This document shows positions 20,577-31,190 of a stretch of 64,000 bases of DNA, in pieces (position 1 is the stretch's first letter; each line of letters starts with the position of its first letter). The notes under the pieces were generated by a model, which did not search any database, was not told the origin of the DNA, and saw only the letters and a program-made list of their open reading frames with translations. This DNA is from Draba incana (Eukaryota > Streptophyta > Magnoliopsida > Brassicales > Brassicaceae). The position numbers and the translations under genes were made by a program. The stretch spans positions 31,078,222-31,142,221 of the forward strand of contig OY755213.1 in assembly GCA_963576765.1 (NCBI GenBank), written 5' to 3'.

Positions 20577-21912
20577 TGATATATCATGGTTTTTACCCGT
20601 TTTCAACCATGATATACGTCGGTTTTGTATAGTATATTTTGTATTTGTGTGTCTTTTGTAGTGTTTTGCAGGAAAATAGTCGTTTGTGCCGAAACCATCC
20701 GAAGTGCTTCAAAGATCGACTAAAAATAACGGTTTCCATTTGGATTTAGCTTCATAGGTCTTCATGAAAGTTGTAGGTATTTGAGATAGCTTTCCAATGG
20801 AAGTGGTTTGAGGTCATTCCGATCTGTGGTTCAGGAGATATGGCCATTTTACTGGAGGGGTATTTCCAGAGAGTTTCCCGTCGATCGACAGTGCTTTGTG
20901 TCGATTGACAGGAAGCCTGCAGAAGCCAAAACAACGCGTTTTTCAGATATTTCCACAGACGCCTTCGCGTCGATCGACATGCATTTAATGTCGATCGACA
21001 GGCGACCTGCAGACCTAATTTTGGCACTTGTATAAATAGTTTATCCTTGTTTTCTTTTCTAAATATCTAGATATTATCTAAAAACTAGATCTATTTCGGA
21101 GAGAGAGAGAGAGAGAGAGATTTTGAAGATCTTGGAGGGAGATCCATGTGTTCTTCACCTACAAACTCTTTGTATCTTCTAACTCTAACTCTTTTATGCA
21201 ATTCTATTCAGTTATTATGATTTCATCATCTATTTCTGAGTAGATTACTTGTTAGGATTTGGAGGTTTCATGGGTTTTGATGAGAAATCAATAAAATCGA
21301 AGATCTGTTGAGGTTATCCGTTAGTTCTTCATTTAGACTGTTCTTAATGCTTGAATCTGGCTTGATCACCTAGAATCTTGATCTTAGGATTGTTGGTTAG
21401 CCACGACAGTGGGATTAATAACCGGAACTAGTCTAAATGGGCAAAATTACTTATTCGCAAAGAATATTTGGTTTAGGGATTTTGTGAACAAATTGAACTC
21501 GTGCTAAATGCTTGTTTAGATTCGACGGATTCGCAAAGAAATTTGGGATTCGAGGATCTAAAGATAGATAGCCTAACGACAGTTAGCTAGCTATATTTTC
21601 GTGTTTGAGTTCTAGAACGGTGCGTGATAGAACCTCTATAGTTGTGATAATCTTCGATTCATTGCCTATAAGAATTTCCATGGCCTAACTCTCTTCTCTT
21701 TGAGAACTTGTAAATTAATAAACCATCCTTGTTCACTTGTTCATAGTTCCATCTTTTATTTACTTGTAAAAAGCATTGCTCTAGCTTAAGAATGGATCGT
21801 TGGAATCCTAGTGTATTGATCAAACCTCCCTGTGGATTCGATAACCCTTTGTGCTACAACGTACATAGGGGTTTTTGATGGCCCCGGCTATGTGTAAAAC
21901 GAGCTGACATCA
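20577..21912 (+). repeat. 5' LTR of the Athila-like element
   Basis: 1,336 bp with a GA microsatellite at 21101-21119 and three copies of the GTCGATCGACA palindrome between 20879 and 21001, plus one GTCGATTGACA variant. A TATA-like tataaatag near 21030 lies shortly before the microsatellite. Confidence 0.93.
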
Positions 21913-23632
21913 AAATGGCGCCGTTGCCGGGGAGGTTTTTGCATTGATCATTAGGGTTTTGGTTCTTCTTAAGGCTAGAGTTTTATTTTTATTTCCTTTT
22001 GTTGCTAATCTTTTCACTTTTGTCATGAAGGAAGTGACAAGGATGAAGCAACCGTCAAGCTAGTGACGTTAAACGCGCCATTGGGGACCTCCCCAAACAT
22101 ATCCATAGTCAAGCTAATGACTTAAAATGAGCGCTTAATGGGAGTCAACCCATTTACTTTTCAATTTCGTACTTTTGTTTTGATTTTTTTAGTTGAAATT
22201 TCGAATACTAAGCGAACTTGAATTTTTATTTAAGGAATGCAATGTGTTTTTCCCGTTGATCGTTTGTTGAATGTCAGTAGATGCAGGTTTGGACAACTTC
22301 GGGCTTCGAACCAGACACTTTGCGAGAAGTCGACAAATACGAAGTTTGGACAGAGCCAGCACTGTCGATCGACACGAGGACCTCTGGAGAAACCATCTGA
22401 GTCTTTAAAATACTCTGTCGATCGACACATAATACATTCTGTCGATCGACAGGGTCGTTTTAAAGATTTCAACAACACAACGGTCTAAGGCAGAACATGG
22501 TATGTCGATCGACAGAAGTCTATGTCGATCGACAGGACCCCCAAAAATTGGTAAATTCTGTATTTCTTTGATCAAGTTCGCATTTCATTTGATTTCTTTA
22601 ACCAATCTCGGGCTTGATAACACTGGGGACAGTGTTGGTTAAGTCTGGGGGAGGAATTTACTAACGGGTTTCTTTTTGTTTTGATTTTTGACTCAAATTT
22701 TTGGTTAAAAATTTTTTTTTTGTTTTATTGAGTCAAAACCATAGGAACATCCCTTCTTTTGGTCTCTTTCATCATGTGACCATTCTTCCAGGATCAACTT
22801 CAGAGTTAAGACTAATGAAAAATCCTAGGATAGACCAATTGACTAGAGAAGTCCGCTACTTCTAGTATAATCCGCCAAGTCAGAGCTATTGCACGATACT
22901 CTTGGGGATCGATGTCCATTGAGCTTGACTCCTCATTCATACCTGGTAAATGCAACCCTCTGTTGATAATAATGGTACTCCTCTCCCCGTATATAAAAAA
23001 AAAAATATAGAATATATATACATGTATATAAAATATTACTAGGATTGGGGTGAAATGATAGTTCTCGAGTATGAGATAAGGAATAAAATCCAATGAATCT
23101 GTACTCGAGATGATCACCCAGCTCTAAAGCAGCAGTCTGAGTCCCTTAAAAAGGATGTTGAGGACGAGCAATCTCACGAGCCTGTCTCCTCACAAGGAAC
23201 AATAGTAGTGAGTCACGAACCTGTCTCCTCACAAGGAACAACATTAGTGAAATATGCACTGCTTCGAGTTTAACAATCACAAAAATATGTATATATAAAT
23301 ATAAAACGAAATAAGTCTGGGGGAGAGATAGAGTACCAAATTTTGTATAGGTTGACTTATCACGGTATAGTATGGGAATGAGTCTAGAAGGTTCATGGCT
23401 TTGAGAACATTGAGATCAAGCGATGAAGACTAACGGATTATGCTGCAAAGTGGTGGATGGATTTGGAAAGCCGTGTTTGTCTGCGGAGAAGTACATGGTG
23501 GTCTGATTCTGGTTGGTTTTGGAAAGGTCAATTCGTTGCATCGAGAGAAGGTATGTTCTATGTTTTCAAACCTCTTTCACATTCTTGGTGTATGTTTTGC
23601 TTGAGGCCAAGCAAATGCTAAGTCTGGGGGGG
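21913..23632 (+). other. Non-coding internal domain of the Athila-like element
   Basis: Starts with the tRNA-Asp primer site. It contains several more copies of the 12-bp palindrome TGTCGATCGACA between 22365 and 22535 and short duplicated blocks (cacgagcctgtctcctcacaa near 23173 and 23216). No gag, protease or polymerase motif is seen in any frame. The phrase aagtctgggggag occurs more than once (near 22644 and 23313) before the real polypurine tract. Confidence 0.8.
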
Positions 23633-24152
23633 TGATATATCATGGTTTTTACCCGTTTTCAACCATGATATACGTCGGTTTTGTATAGTATATTTTGTAT
23701 TTGTGTGTCTTTTGTAGTGTTTTGCAGGAAAATAGTCGTTTGTGCCGAAACCATCCAAAGTGCTTCAAAGATCGACTAAAAATAACGGTTTCCATTTGGA
23801 TTTAGCTTCATAGGTCTTCATGAAAGTTGTAGGTATTTGAGATAGCTTTCCAATGGAAGTGGTTTGAGGTCATTCCGATCTGTGGTTCAGGAGATATGGC
23901 CATTTTACTGGAGGGGTATTTCCAGAGAGTTTCCCGTCGATCGACAGTGCTTTGTGTCGATTGACAGGAAGCCTGCAGAAGCCAAAACAACGCGTTTTTC
24001 AGATATTTCCACAGACGCCTTCGCGTCGATCGACATGCATTTAATGTCGATCGACAGGCGACCTGCAGACCTAATTTTGGCACTTGTATAAATAGTTTAT
24101 CCTTGTTTTCTTTTCTAAATATCTAGATATTATCTAAAAACTAGATCTATTT

Positions 24153-24188
<36 letters not shown>

Positions 24189-24980
24189 GAAGATCTTGGA
24201 GGGAAATCCATGTGTTCTTCACCTACAAACTCTTTGTATCTTCTAACTCTAACTCTTTTATGCAATTCTATTCAGTTATTATGATTTCATCATCTATTTC
24301 TGAGTAGATTACTTGTTAGGATTTGGAGGTTTCATGGGTTTTGATGAGAAATCAATAAAATCGAAGATCTGTTGAGGTTATCCGTTAGTTCTTCATTTAG
24401 ACTGTTCTTAATGCTTGAATCTGGCTTGATCACCTAGAATCTTGATCTTAGGATTGTTGGTTAGCCACGACAGTGGGATTAATAACCGGAACTAGTCTAA
24501 ATGGGCAAAATTACTTATTCGCAAAGAATATTTGGTTTAGGGATTTTGTGAACAAATTGAACTCGTGCTAAATGCTTGTTTAGATTCGACGGATTCGCAA
24601 AGAAATTTGGGATTCGAGGATCTAAAGATAGATAGCCTTCGTAACGACAGTTAGCTGGCTATATTTTCGTGTTTGAGTTCTAGAACGGTGCGTGATAGAA
24701 CCTCTATAGTTGTGATAATCTTCGATTCATTGCCTATAAGAATTTCCATGACCTAACTCTCTTCTCTTTGAGAACTTGTAAATTAATAAACCATCCTTGT
24801 TCACTTGTTCATAGTTCCATCTTTTATTTACTTGTAAAAAGCATTGCTCTAGCTTAAGAATGGATCGTTGGAATCCTAGTGTATTGATCAAACCTCCCTG
24901 TGGATTCGATAACCCTTTGTGCTACAACGTACATAGGGGTTTTTGATGGCCCCGGCTATGTGTAAAACGAGCTGACATCA
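23633..24980 (+). repeat. 3' LTR of the Athila-like element
   Basis: 1,348 bp, differing from the 5' LTR by a longer GA tract, an extra TCG near 24639 and a handful of substitutions. Ends GCTGACATCA at 24980 and is followed by the ATATA target duplication. Confidence 0.93.
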
Positions 24981-24985
24981 ATATA

Positions 24986-25599
24986 CATCAAACTGTTACT
25001 GAAAATATATGACTTTAAAATGGTAGATGTGTACTATTTATACATGTAGATACTTCTTTTCAATATATATATAAAATAAAATAAATTCTTATTACTTAAA
25101 TCATATAAAATAATTAATTGATATATGCTTTCCCATAAACAGATTTTTGTATTCGCTTAATAAAAAAATCATTAAGTTTTGATTTGATTTGTTTTCATGC
25201 TTATTTTCTTTTTTATTGAATATGGATGATTAAAAGTTTAAAACTATAGAATATACATACATTAGTTTTCTTACACATGATATCTCTAAATAAAAAAATT
25301 TAAAAACATCATATATCAAATCCGTATATAAGCTAATTGGAGAAATCCAAAGAAATACTAACAAAAAAGTAAGGCATAAAGATGATAAATATGGGATTAC
25401 ATTAAGTTAATTATAAAAATATTTTGAGTGGTTATGTTTTTATACACTCTTTTATTTAGTGTAAAATTAGTTGTAGGCGTATGTTTGATTCCATGATTCA
25501 TATAATTTTAAAGATATATTTTAAATTTTTTTCAGTAAATTAGAAAAATATTTTAAAGGACTTATAATTATGGGGAAAAAATCCATTGAAAATAGTTAT
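24986..25599. other. AT-rich stretch without gene
   Basis: Very AT-rich, with no coding frames of note and no recognised repeat ends. Confidence 0.5.
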
Positions 25600-25970
25600 G
25601 TGAATATAAACGAACCTTCTTCAAATTCCCTAATTGCTTATACCAACCATCACATATATAACACTATAACCTCCCTATGTTTTTTCCTAGACTCTAAAAC
25701 TGTGAAAGAAAGCATCATCATTTGAGACACAAGCCATATAATGGATTCAAGAACCAGCACTGAATTGCAAGGAAACCCATACTAGAAGCAGTGAATCATT
25801 CAAAAAAGCAAACTCTTTACCAACATTACAAAATTCAAAAGAGATTACTGATTCAAAGCAAGTTTTATCTGCAAAAGGTACCTTTCCCAAGCGGATTATT
25901 GCCAAGTTGAGAACCAAATCAACCAATAGAGAAAGATCCTTTAGAGAAAATCTTAAGACATTCATATATG
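25600..25970 (-). repeat. Diverged duplicate of the C1-FDX 3' region
   Basis: The sequence from ccctatgttttttcctagac through gagaaagatcctttagagaa parallels 17550-17850 next to the C1-FDX stop codon, with many small indels. It holds no ferredoxin coding sequence and stops just where that gene's last codons would start. It is a noncoding duplicate joined to FRIGIDA-like gene pieces at 25975. Confidence 0.75.
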
Positions 25971-26655
25971 TGACTCTAGATCAGACCACCTTGATGGTCG
26001 TCAGACTTTATTCTGCTGAACCATGAGGTTGACAACAAGATCTCCAGGAATATCAATCTCGAGCTTATAATTTGCCAAAAGTTCAAATAAGTCTCTCAAT
26101 TTCTGACCATCTTCTTCCTAAAGAAACAGGGGGAAAAGAAACAATATGTTGATGAGATCTCTCAATCAGAACACATAACACATCAATGAGAAGATCAGAC
26201 GATGGAACAACCTGGGATACGGGTTTCTGGATGGACCGTGTTATTAAGTTGACGACCTCTTTCTTCAAGAGCTGTAAAGGAGCAAACCCTTCAAGCTTAA
26301 AGAAACATATAAGCCGAACTGCGGGAATATATTGGCTTGTATTGATAAGCGCTTGAACAAACTGTGCAGATACAAATAAAAAAAATAAAAAAACCTTTTA
26401 ACTATTTGTTTTCTTATGTATTGTAAAGAAATGTGTGTTAATGTGATCATCATGAATACAAAACTAAATTACCTGGGATCATACTGTCCAGACCAAGTGA
26501 CTGAAAGAGTTTAGGAGCTTCTTTGTGATGACCAATAGAGGAGGCAAGCTTAGCAGTCTCATCTCGATCGATGATTGAGTTATGCAATTTATGAGCCACA
26601 ATGAAATGTAGAAAACTCAACACATACAAAGACGATGATGATGATGATCTTGGAG

Positions 26656-27580
26656 TGATATATTAGTATTTTGGTCTCTTTTACGGATTGTTTCTTTAGT
26701 CTTTTCGGTTCTTTCTAGTTCCTTTTGTGTCTTTTCAGGTTCTAGGAGGCTCTCAACCATGGATTGGAGTCATTGGGGGTCATTGGAGCAAAAGGAACGA
26801 ATCTGGAGAAAAGATGGCGTTTTTCATAACCGAGCACCTGCTCGGTTCGGAGCGAGCACCTGCCCGGTTCGGAGCGAGCACCTGCTCACCCGAAGACTCA
26901 AAGATCCGAAGCCCCTGGAATCCTTCTTGAGAGACCTCTTTGGAGACTTTTATCAAGTGTTTTTCATTCCTTTGGATTTGCTAGTAATATTTGGAGAATC
27001 ATTCCACAACATCTATTGAGAAGAATTCTAAATCCCTTATCTCTTTTATTATCATTATGAATTCTCTCTCGGTGATTGCTGCGTTTTTATTCTCCATGTT
27101 CGAGTAGTCCTTTAGCTAGATTAAGGGCTTTCAATGGTGAATTAGGATTGTTTAGTGACTGAGCCAAATAGGATCGATTATCATTCGTCTTCATCAATTG
27201 GGATTCATAATGCTTAGATTAGCATGTACACCTAATCTATGATTTCAAGTTTAACTTATTCACGACAGTGCTCTAGGTTGCTAGATAAACCATTGGTGAG
27301 CAATTGGTGTGTAACCAACGACAGTTGATTGTTACCATCGATTGTGAACAAATTGAACCAATTCATTATTGCTTGTCTTCATCTCTGAATCCAAACGACA
27401 GTTTAGGCATTTAGGTTGTTAGACAAAGATATTGATGCATCACGACAGTGGGGCAATATTACTTTTATGTTTGAGTTCTAGACCGCGCTTAAATTGAATC
27501 CTGAATAGTCGCTCAGTCCTTAATTCGAAATCACCGGCGAATGACCTTGATCTAGTGCCTTTCTTTATTGAATTTGATCA
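26656..27580 (+). mobile_element. LTR fragment, Athila-like family variant
   Basis: Starts TGATATATTAG and follows the same plan as the Athila-like LTRs: opening sequence, a palindrome-containing block, then stretches like cacgacagtg and ttgagttctagac. In place of the GTCGATCGACA palindromes it carries two to three copies of gcacctgctcggttcggagc (26836-26890). It is cut before its 3' end by CACTA sequences. The short repeat atcaccggcgaat occurs at both 27529 and 27578. Confidence 0.65.
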
Positions 27581-27584
27581 CCGG

Positions 27585-27955
27585 CGAATAGTCTTCTTCT
27601 CCTCCTCCTCCTCCTCCTCCTCCTCCTCCCCCTCCTCCGTCGGAAAGGATCCTGAGCGGTATAAAATTAGAACATATTCCGTCGGAAATTCCCCCGCCAT
27701 TTCGATAATCACGATGTGTTTGGGCGGGATAAAATTAGGGTAAATCCGTCGAAAATTTCCTACGGATACCGTATCCGTATATGGGATATCCGGTATACGG
27801 CTACGGATTTCCGACGGATTTATGACGGATTCCGTAACCGTATACCGGATACCGTATACCGTAAACCGGATTTCCCGTATACGGATACCGTATCCGTCGG
27901 AAAATTCGACAATCCGTCGGAAGTCCGTCGGAAATCCCCTTGTTTTCTTGTAGTG
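27585..27955 (-). mobile_element. CACTA transposon end with TCCGTCGGAAA subterminal repeats
   Basis: The sequence ends GTTTTCTTGTAGTG at 27955, the reverse complement of CACTACAAGAAAAC. From 27700 to 27940 there are many copies of tccgtcggaaa and cggataccgtat in both orientations, forming a dense set of imperfect palindromes. A (TCC)n run lies at 27598-27629. The opposite terminus is missing and there is no coding capacity. The subterminal motif differs from that of the element at 3907, so this is another CACTA family. Confidence 0.75.
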
Positions 27956-27981
27956 AGATGATGATATCAAAAAGAGTAGTT

Positions 27982-28040
27982 ACATCTACTGAGAAAGATC
28001 CTTTAGGAAAACCTTACCGAATATCACATATGTTACCTTG
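27982..28040 (-). repeat. Scrap of the C1-FDX 3' coding end
   Basis: The stretch gagaaagatcctttaggaaa through taccttgaagatc resembles 17807-17880 (the last codons and stop of C1-FDX) with an internal deletion. It is too short to be functional. Confidence 0.5.
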
Positions 28041-28719
28041 AAGATCAACCTTTTTATGCCACCTCATCAGTATTTGTTTTTGCTGCACTTTGACGCTTCC
28101 GGATCATTACACAATTGTGCATTGAGTTTGAATTATCCTCGAGATGAGCGATATTTGTAGACAGCTTCTTTGCTAATTCGCCGCAACGTTCGCGATAGTT
28201 GTCGTATTTTGTATTCTCGAGATCAACCCTGATAGATTCTTGCTTAATTTGCTCCTCTTCCAATCTGAGTTCAATGAGCTTCTTATGTGCCACAATAATC
28301 TGATTAGCAAGATTGTGAAGTCTTCCATCAACAACTGTTAACTTATCCTCAATATCTTCCAAGACACCTTGTGCCTGTTGGAGCTTTGACTCTTGTTGGT
28401 TAACCGCAGATGCTAAATTTGTTCTTTTGTCCATAAAAGAATCACGTTGAGAAATGTTTTCTTTTAGCATATCGTCTTCATTCCTCAAAGTAGTTTCAAT
28501 GTTAGTCTTTGTGTTTATCGCAATCTGATGTTTGGTCCTAGAATCACCAATTTGAAACTCTAGTCTATGGATTGTTGTCGTTAGTGTGTCTTCCTTTGGC
28601 AGATGCGCAAGCCTTTTATCAACCTCATTTTCCTTTCCTATTAATTCGTTTTCAGATTGTTGGAAAAAGGATTTGATTTCATCCAGTGTCGGTCCAATCA
28701 TTTTGGATGTCCTATGCAT

Positions 28720-29554
28720 ATATGTAAAAAAGTGTTATTTTTATACATTTTCATATACCGTAAAAATAGTAATCTAAATAAAAAAACACATTAAAACTCC
28801 ATTAAACTATTTATAATTCCAAATATTTATTAAGAAATAAAAGAAAAACAACAAAATAGAAGGTTATAAACAACATTAAAAAAGCATTTGAAAAACAAAA
28901 TCATACGAATATTATTATTGTAGAAAAAGTGATAATTTTTTTTAATTATAACTATAACAAAAATTTAACTAAAAAAAAGACCCTCTAAATTTAGGGTCTA
29001 AACGGTGGCTTCATTGGCTTGACCTCTGGGTCGGGCCTGATTTCATCGAAAGCAGTTGCAAGAGGTTTAAGTTTCGATTGAGTAGTTGCTATCTCTTCAG
29101 ATGCAGCTGTCACAAGTTTGTCAACCCTCTAGAGAAAAACTTTACCAACGAAAATGAACTCTTTTTTTTCTTTCAATTGCCAAACATCGCAAACGAAGCG
29201 AAATTTTGTTCTCCGAATTGCCCCAACAGTTTTATATATTTGCGAATTAACCTATGGATTTTATATCTCTACTTCTCAAAATTGTCCCACCACTTTTAAA
29301 TCTTCACCAATTAACCTTTTTACTTTTCATTACCAAAAGCCCATACCTAGCCAAACCTTTATAAGTGCTTTCTTTCCACAATTTTAAACTCGTTTCCAGT
29401 TTAAATTTCAATAACCATCATATTTTGAAAGAAAAAAAAATACTGTTTTTTATCAACCGTAAAAGAAAAAAAAAATGTTTTCTATAACCATCATATCTTA
29501 ATTTTTTCTTATAATTTTTTACGAAAAGTTGTGCCTACGAAAAATACTGTTTAA
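28720..29554. other. AT-rich stretch without gene
   Basis: No coding gene is supported. Frames at 29078-29387 are rich in Phe, Ser and Asn and overlap each other in two frames. They look like noncoding DNA. Confidence 0.4.
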
Positions 29555-29660
29555 AAGTATGTGATTGATCATTGGCCTTTGCTTTGCACCTATTTTCCAA
29601 ATTTGGTCCTAGTTCCTCCACGTTAAAGAGAAGAAGCAAGATTATTGTCTAATTGATTCC
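29555..29660 (+). pseudogene. Third F-box-associated tail fragment
   Basis: The sequence gtgattgatcattggccttt and what follows match 16630-16745 and 6800-6890, the end of the FBA-type F-box genes. Only the last 30 or so codons are recognisable. Confidence 0.65.
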
Positions 29661-29721
29661 GTTTGGGTTTTTGTTCGTTTTTAGATGAAGAAGCAGAATC
29701 TAATTAATTGTCTAATTAACT

Positions 29722-31190
29722 TAAAAATATTTTTATTAAATCGTATCCAAAATGATGAAGTTTGAACAAAATTACTTTATTCTTCTTCAACACATAAACT
29801 GATTTGTTCTTAGCTTTGAGGAGGATAAAAAGGAGTAGTTGGTTAACTAGAGACAAATTAGAATTGATAAATTTCTAATTGTTTTGTTTAATGATGTTAT
29901 AGTTCAGACATCTAACTAGGAGTTTGCAAGTTTGCAGTAATCAACTAATCATCACCACACACACGAACACAAATATTCAAGGCATATCACAACTCAATAA
30001 CCAAAAATATGCTAGCAATATTATAAAGTCATTTATTTAGATTCACACAAAAATAAAATAGCAAGATAAATATTAAAATTAGAATTTGGTAGTATAAGTT
30101 CCAATCAACATAGTGGAAACAATTGAGGACGTAATATTGGTAAAGACCAAATATAAGCATCCAACACCTTAACATTTCCACCATTTGAGATTATCCCCAT
30201 AATAAGATTTCTCATTATCTTCATAGGTTTTCCGATGTTCATCCTCCATCTCTGCACCACCGTCCGCGGCAGCCCCACCAAGAAACCTCTTCGCCGGTTT
30301 CCTAACCGTACCACGTTCCGTTTTCCTTTCCTCCGTTGTTGTGACCACCACAAGCGCGACAAAAGACTTGAAATGGCACGATATGCGTTTCTTCTTGCCA
30401 TATTTCCTTTTTTTTTGTATTTAATCTTTGATTTTGGGGTTTTTGATCTGCAAGTTCTTGAACGTGGATTTATATAAGTAAGAAGAAGTGAGTGAGTGAT
30501 GTGTAAAGCTAGGAATCAAAAGAGCTTTTAATCATTGAAGAGGCAATGATAATTACCATCATTAAGGCCTATGGTGAGTAGGAAATATTCCACTTCGATA
30601 TCCCAATATTATAATAATCTTAAGATAGATCTAACTCAAAGTGATCAAGAAAATGCTTAATCTAATTTGTCTATATAAAATACTCTCGAGTTTCGGTGAT
30701 GATAAAATATGTTTCCTATCTCATCAGTTTCCGAATTATTATCTAATATAAACTTATAAATCTCATAGTTGGAAGATTTTCTTGGACGTGTAATGAATGA
30801 CTTAGCAAATTCTGATCACTTACACAAACTTCCCATTAGATTTGGCATTTTGTTCTATTATTGGCCACTCTACGAGATAGCCTTTAGAGGTTAGTTATGG
30901 GGTATTAAAATTTATTTGTATTAACTAAACATGTTGCTTTCGACTGCAAATTCTAGACCTAAGTCTACGTTTAGTTGGAGAAAAATATTACTATATCTTA
31001 TCAAGAAAGGTTTAATTATCAAATGGTGATTTAATCAGCCTTAGGTTGTGTAGCCTCGTGGTAACCATCATTGCAATATACAGGCGACTTGGCCCCATTC
31101 ATACTCCTTTTATCTCTTTCAACTGCTTACTGACAAGATCTTTCCCAATAACAATCAATACAACCGGCTCGTTAATTTTGTTTTTCTTCA
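29722..31190. repeat. Dispersed segmental duplication, copy 1
   Basis: About 1.47 kb is collinear and highly similar with 38948-40458, from tttttattaaatcgtatcca to cttactgacaagatctttcc. The copies share a small open frame, the presumed promoter and upstream DNA. They lie 9 kb apart in direct orientation, with the DUF538, LTP and YLMG genes between. Small indels and scattered substitutions suggest moderate age. Confidence 0.9.
30105..30401 (-). CDS. Small basic protein of unknown function, copy 1
   Basis: A 98-codon frame starts MARRNAYRAISSLLSRLWW and ends LRPQLFPLC. The parallel copy at 39372-39668 keeps the same length. A second frame in the same region (ending KTYEDNEKSYYGDNLKWWKC) is also open in both copies, and substitutions between copies do not clearly favour one frame. 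It lacks an ATG in its early part. Upstream on the minus strand a TATA-like ttatataaat lies at about 30470. I do not recognise either product, and a noncoding RNA or a relic gene is possible. Confidence 0.3.
   Translation of the reverse strand: MARRNAYRAISSLLSRLWWSQQRRKGKRNVVRLGNRRRGFLVGLPRTVVQRWRMNIGKPMKIMRNLIMGIISNGGNVKVLDAYIWSLPILRPQLFPLC

Larger units (their letters stand above)
20577..24980 (+). mobile_element. Non-autonomous Athila-like gypsy element, complete
   Basis: LTRs at 20577-21912 and 23633-24980 (1,336 and 1,348 bp) are nearly identical and have TG...CA ends (TGATATATCATGG ... GCTGACATCA). The flanking 5-bp duplication is ATATA (20572-20576, 24981-24985). Three bases after the 5' LTR lies the primer-binding site TGGCGCCGTTGCCGGGGA, complementary to tRNA-Asp, as in Athila-type Ty3/gypsy elements. 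A polypurine tract AAGTCTGGGGGGG precedes the 3' LTR. The internal region is only 1.7 kb, with no gag or pol frames, so the element depends on an autonomous relative. The LTRs differ by a few bases, a longer GA repeat and a 3-bp indel near 24639, indicating a recent insertion. Confidence 0.95.
25975..28719 (-). pseudogene. FRIGIDA-like (FRL) gene broken by two insertions
   Basis: Minus-strand pieces lie on both sides of a transposon cluster. The 5' piece, 28719-28054, is a 221-codon coiled-coil frame (IGPTLDEIKSFFQQSENELI, then RCGELAKKLSTNIAHLED). Downstream, 26580-25975 translates as SIGHHKEAPKLFQSLGLDS, then CFFKLEGFAPLQLLKKEVV and KLRDLFELLANYKLEID. This arrangement (N-terminal coiled coil, then a helical Frigida domain) matches FRIGIDA-like proteins, most like FRL5 in my memory. 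An LTR fragment (26656-27580) and a CACTA end (to 27955) separate the halves, and a C1-FDX 3' scrap sits at 27982-28040. The order suggests one gene, but joining the halves is inference. The coiled-coil exon itself is open. Confidence 0.6.

Noticed and set aside
20879..22535. CRISPR-like array of palindromic repeats
   Set aside because: The repeats are 12 bp, irregularly spaced, inside an LTR retrotransposon of a plant; there are no spacers of even length and no cas genes.
3907..27955. One giant CACTA element between the two CACTA-type termini
   Set aside because: The subterminal motifs differ (GTCGCAA against TCCGTCGGAAA), and more than 20 kb with unrelated genes lie between.
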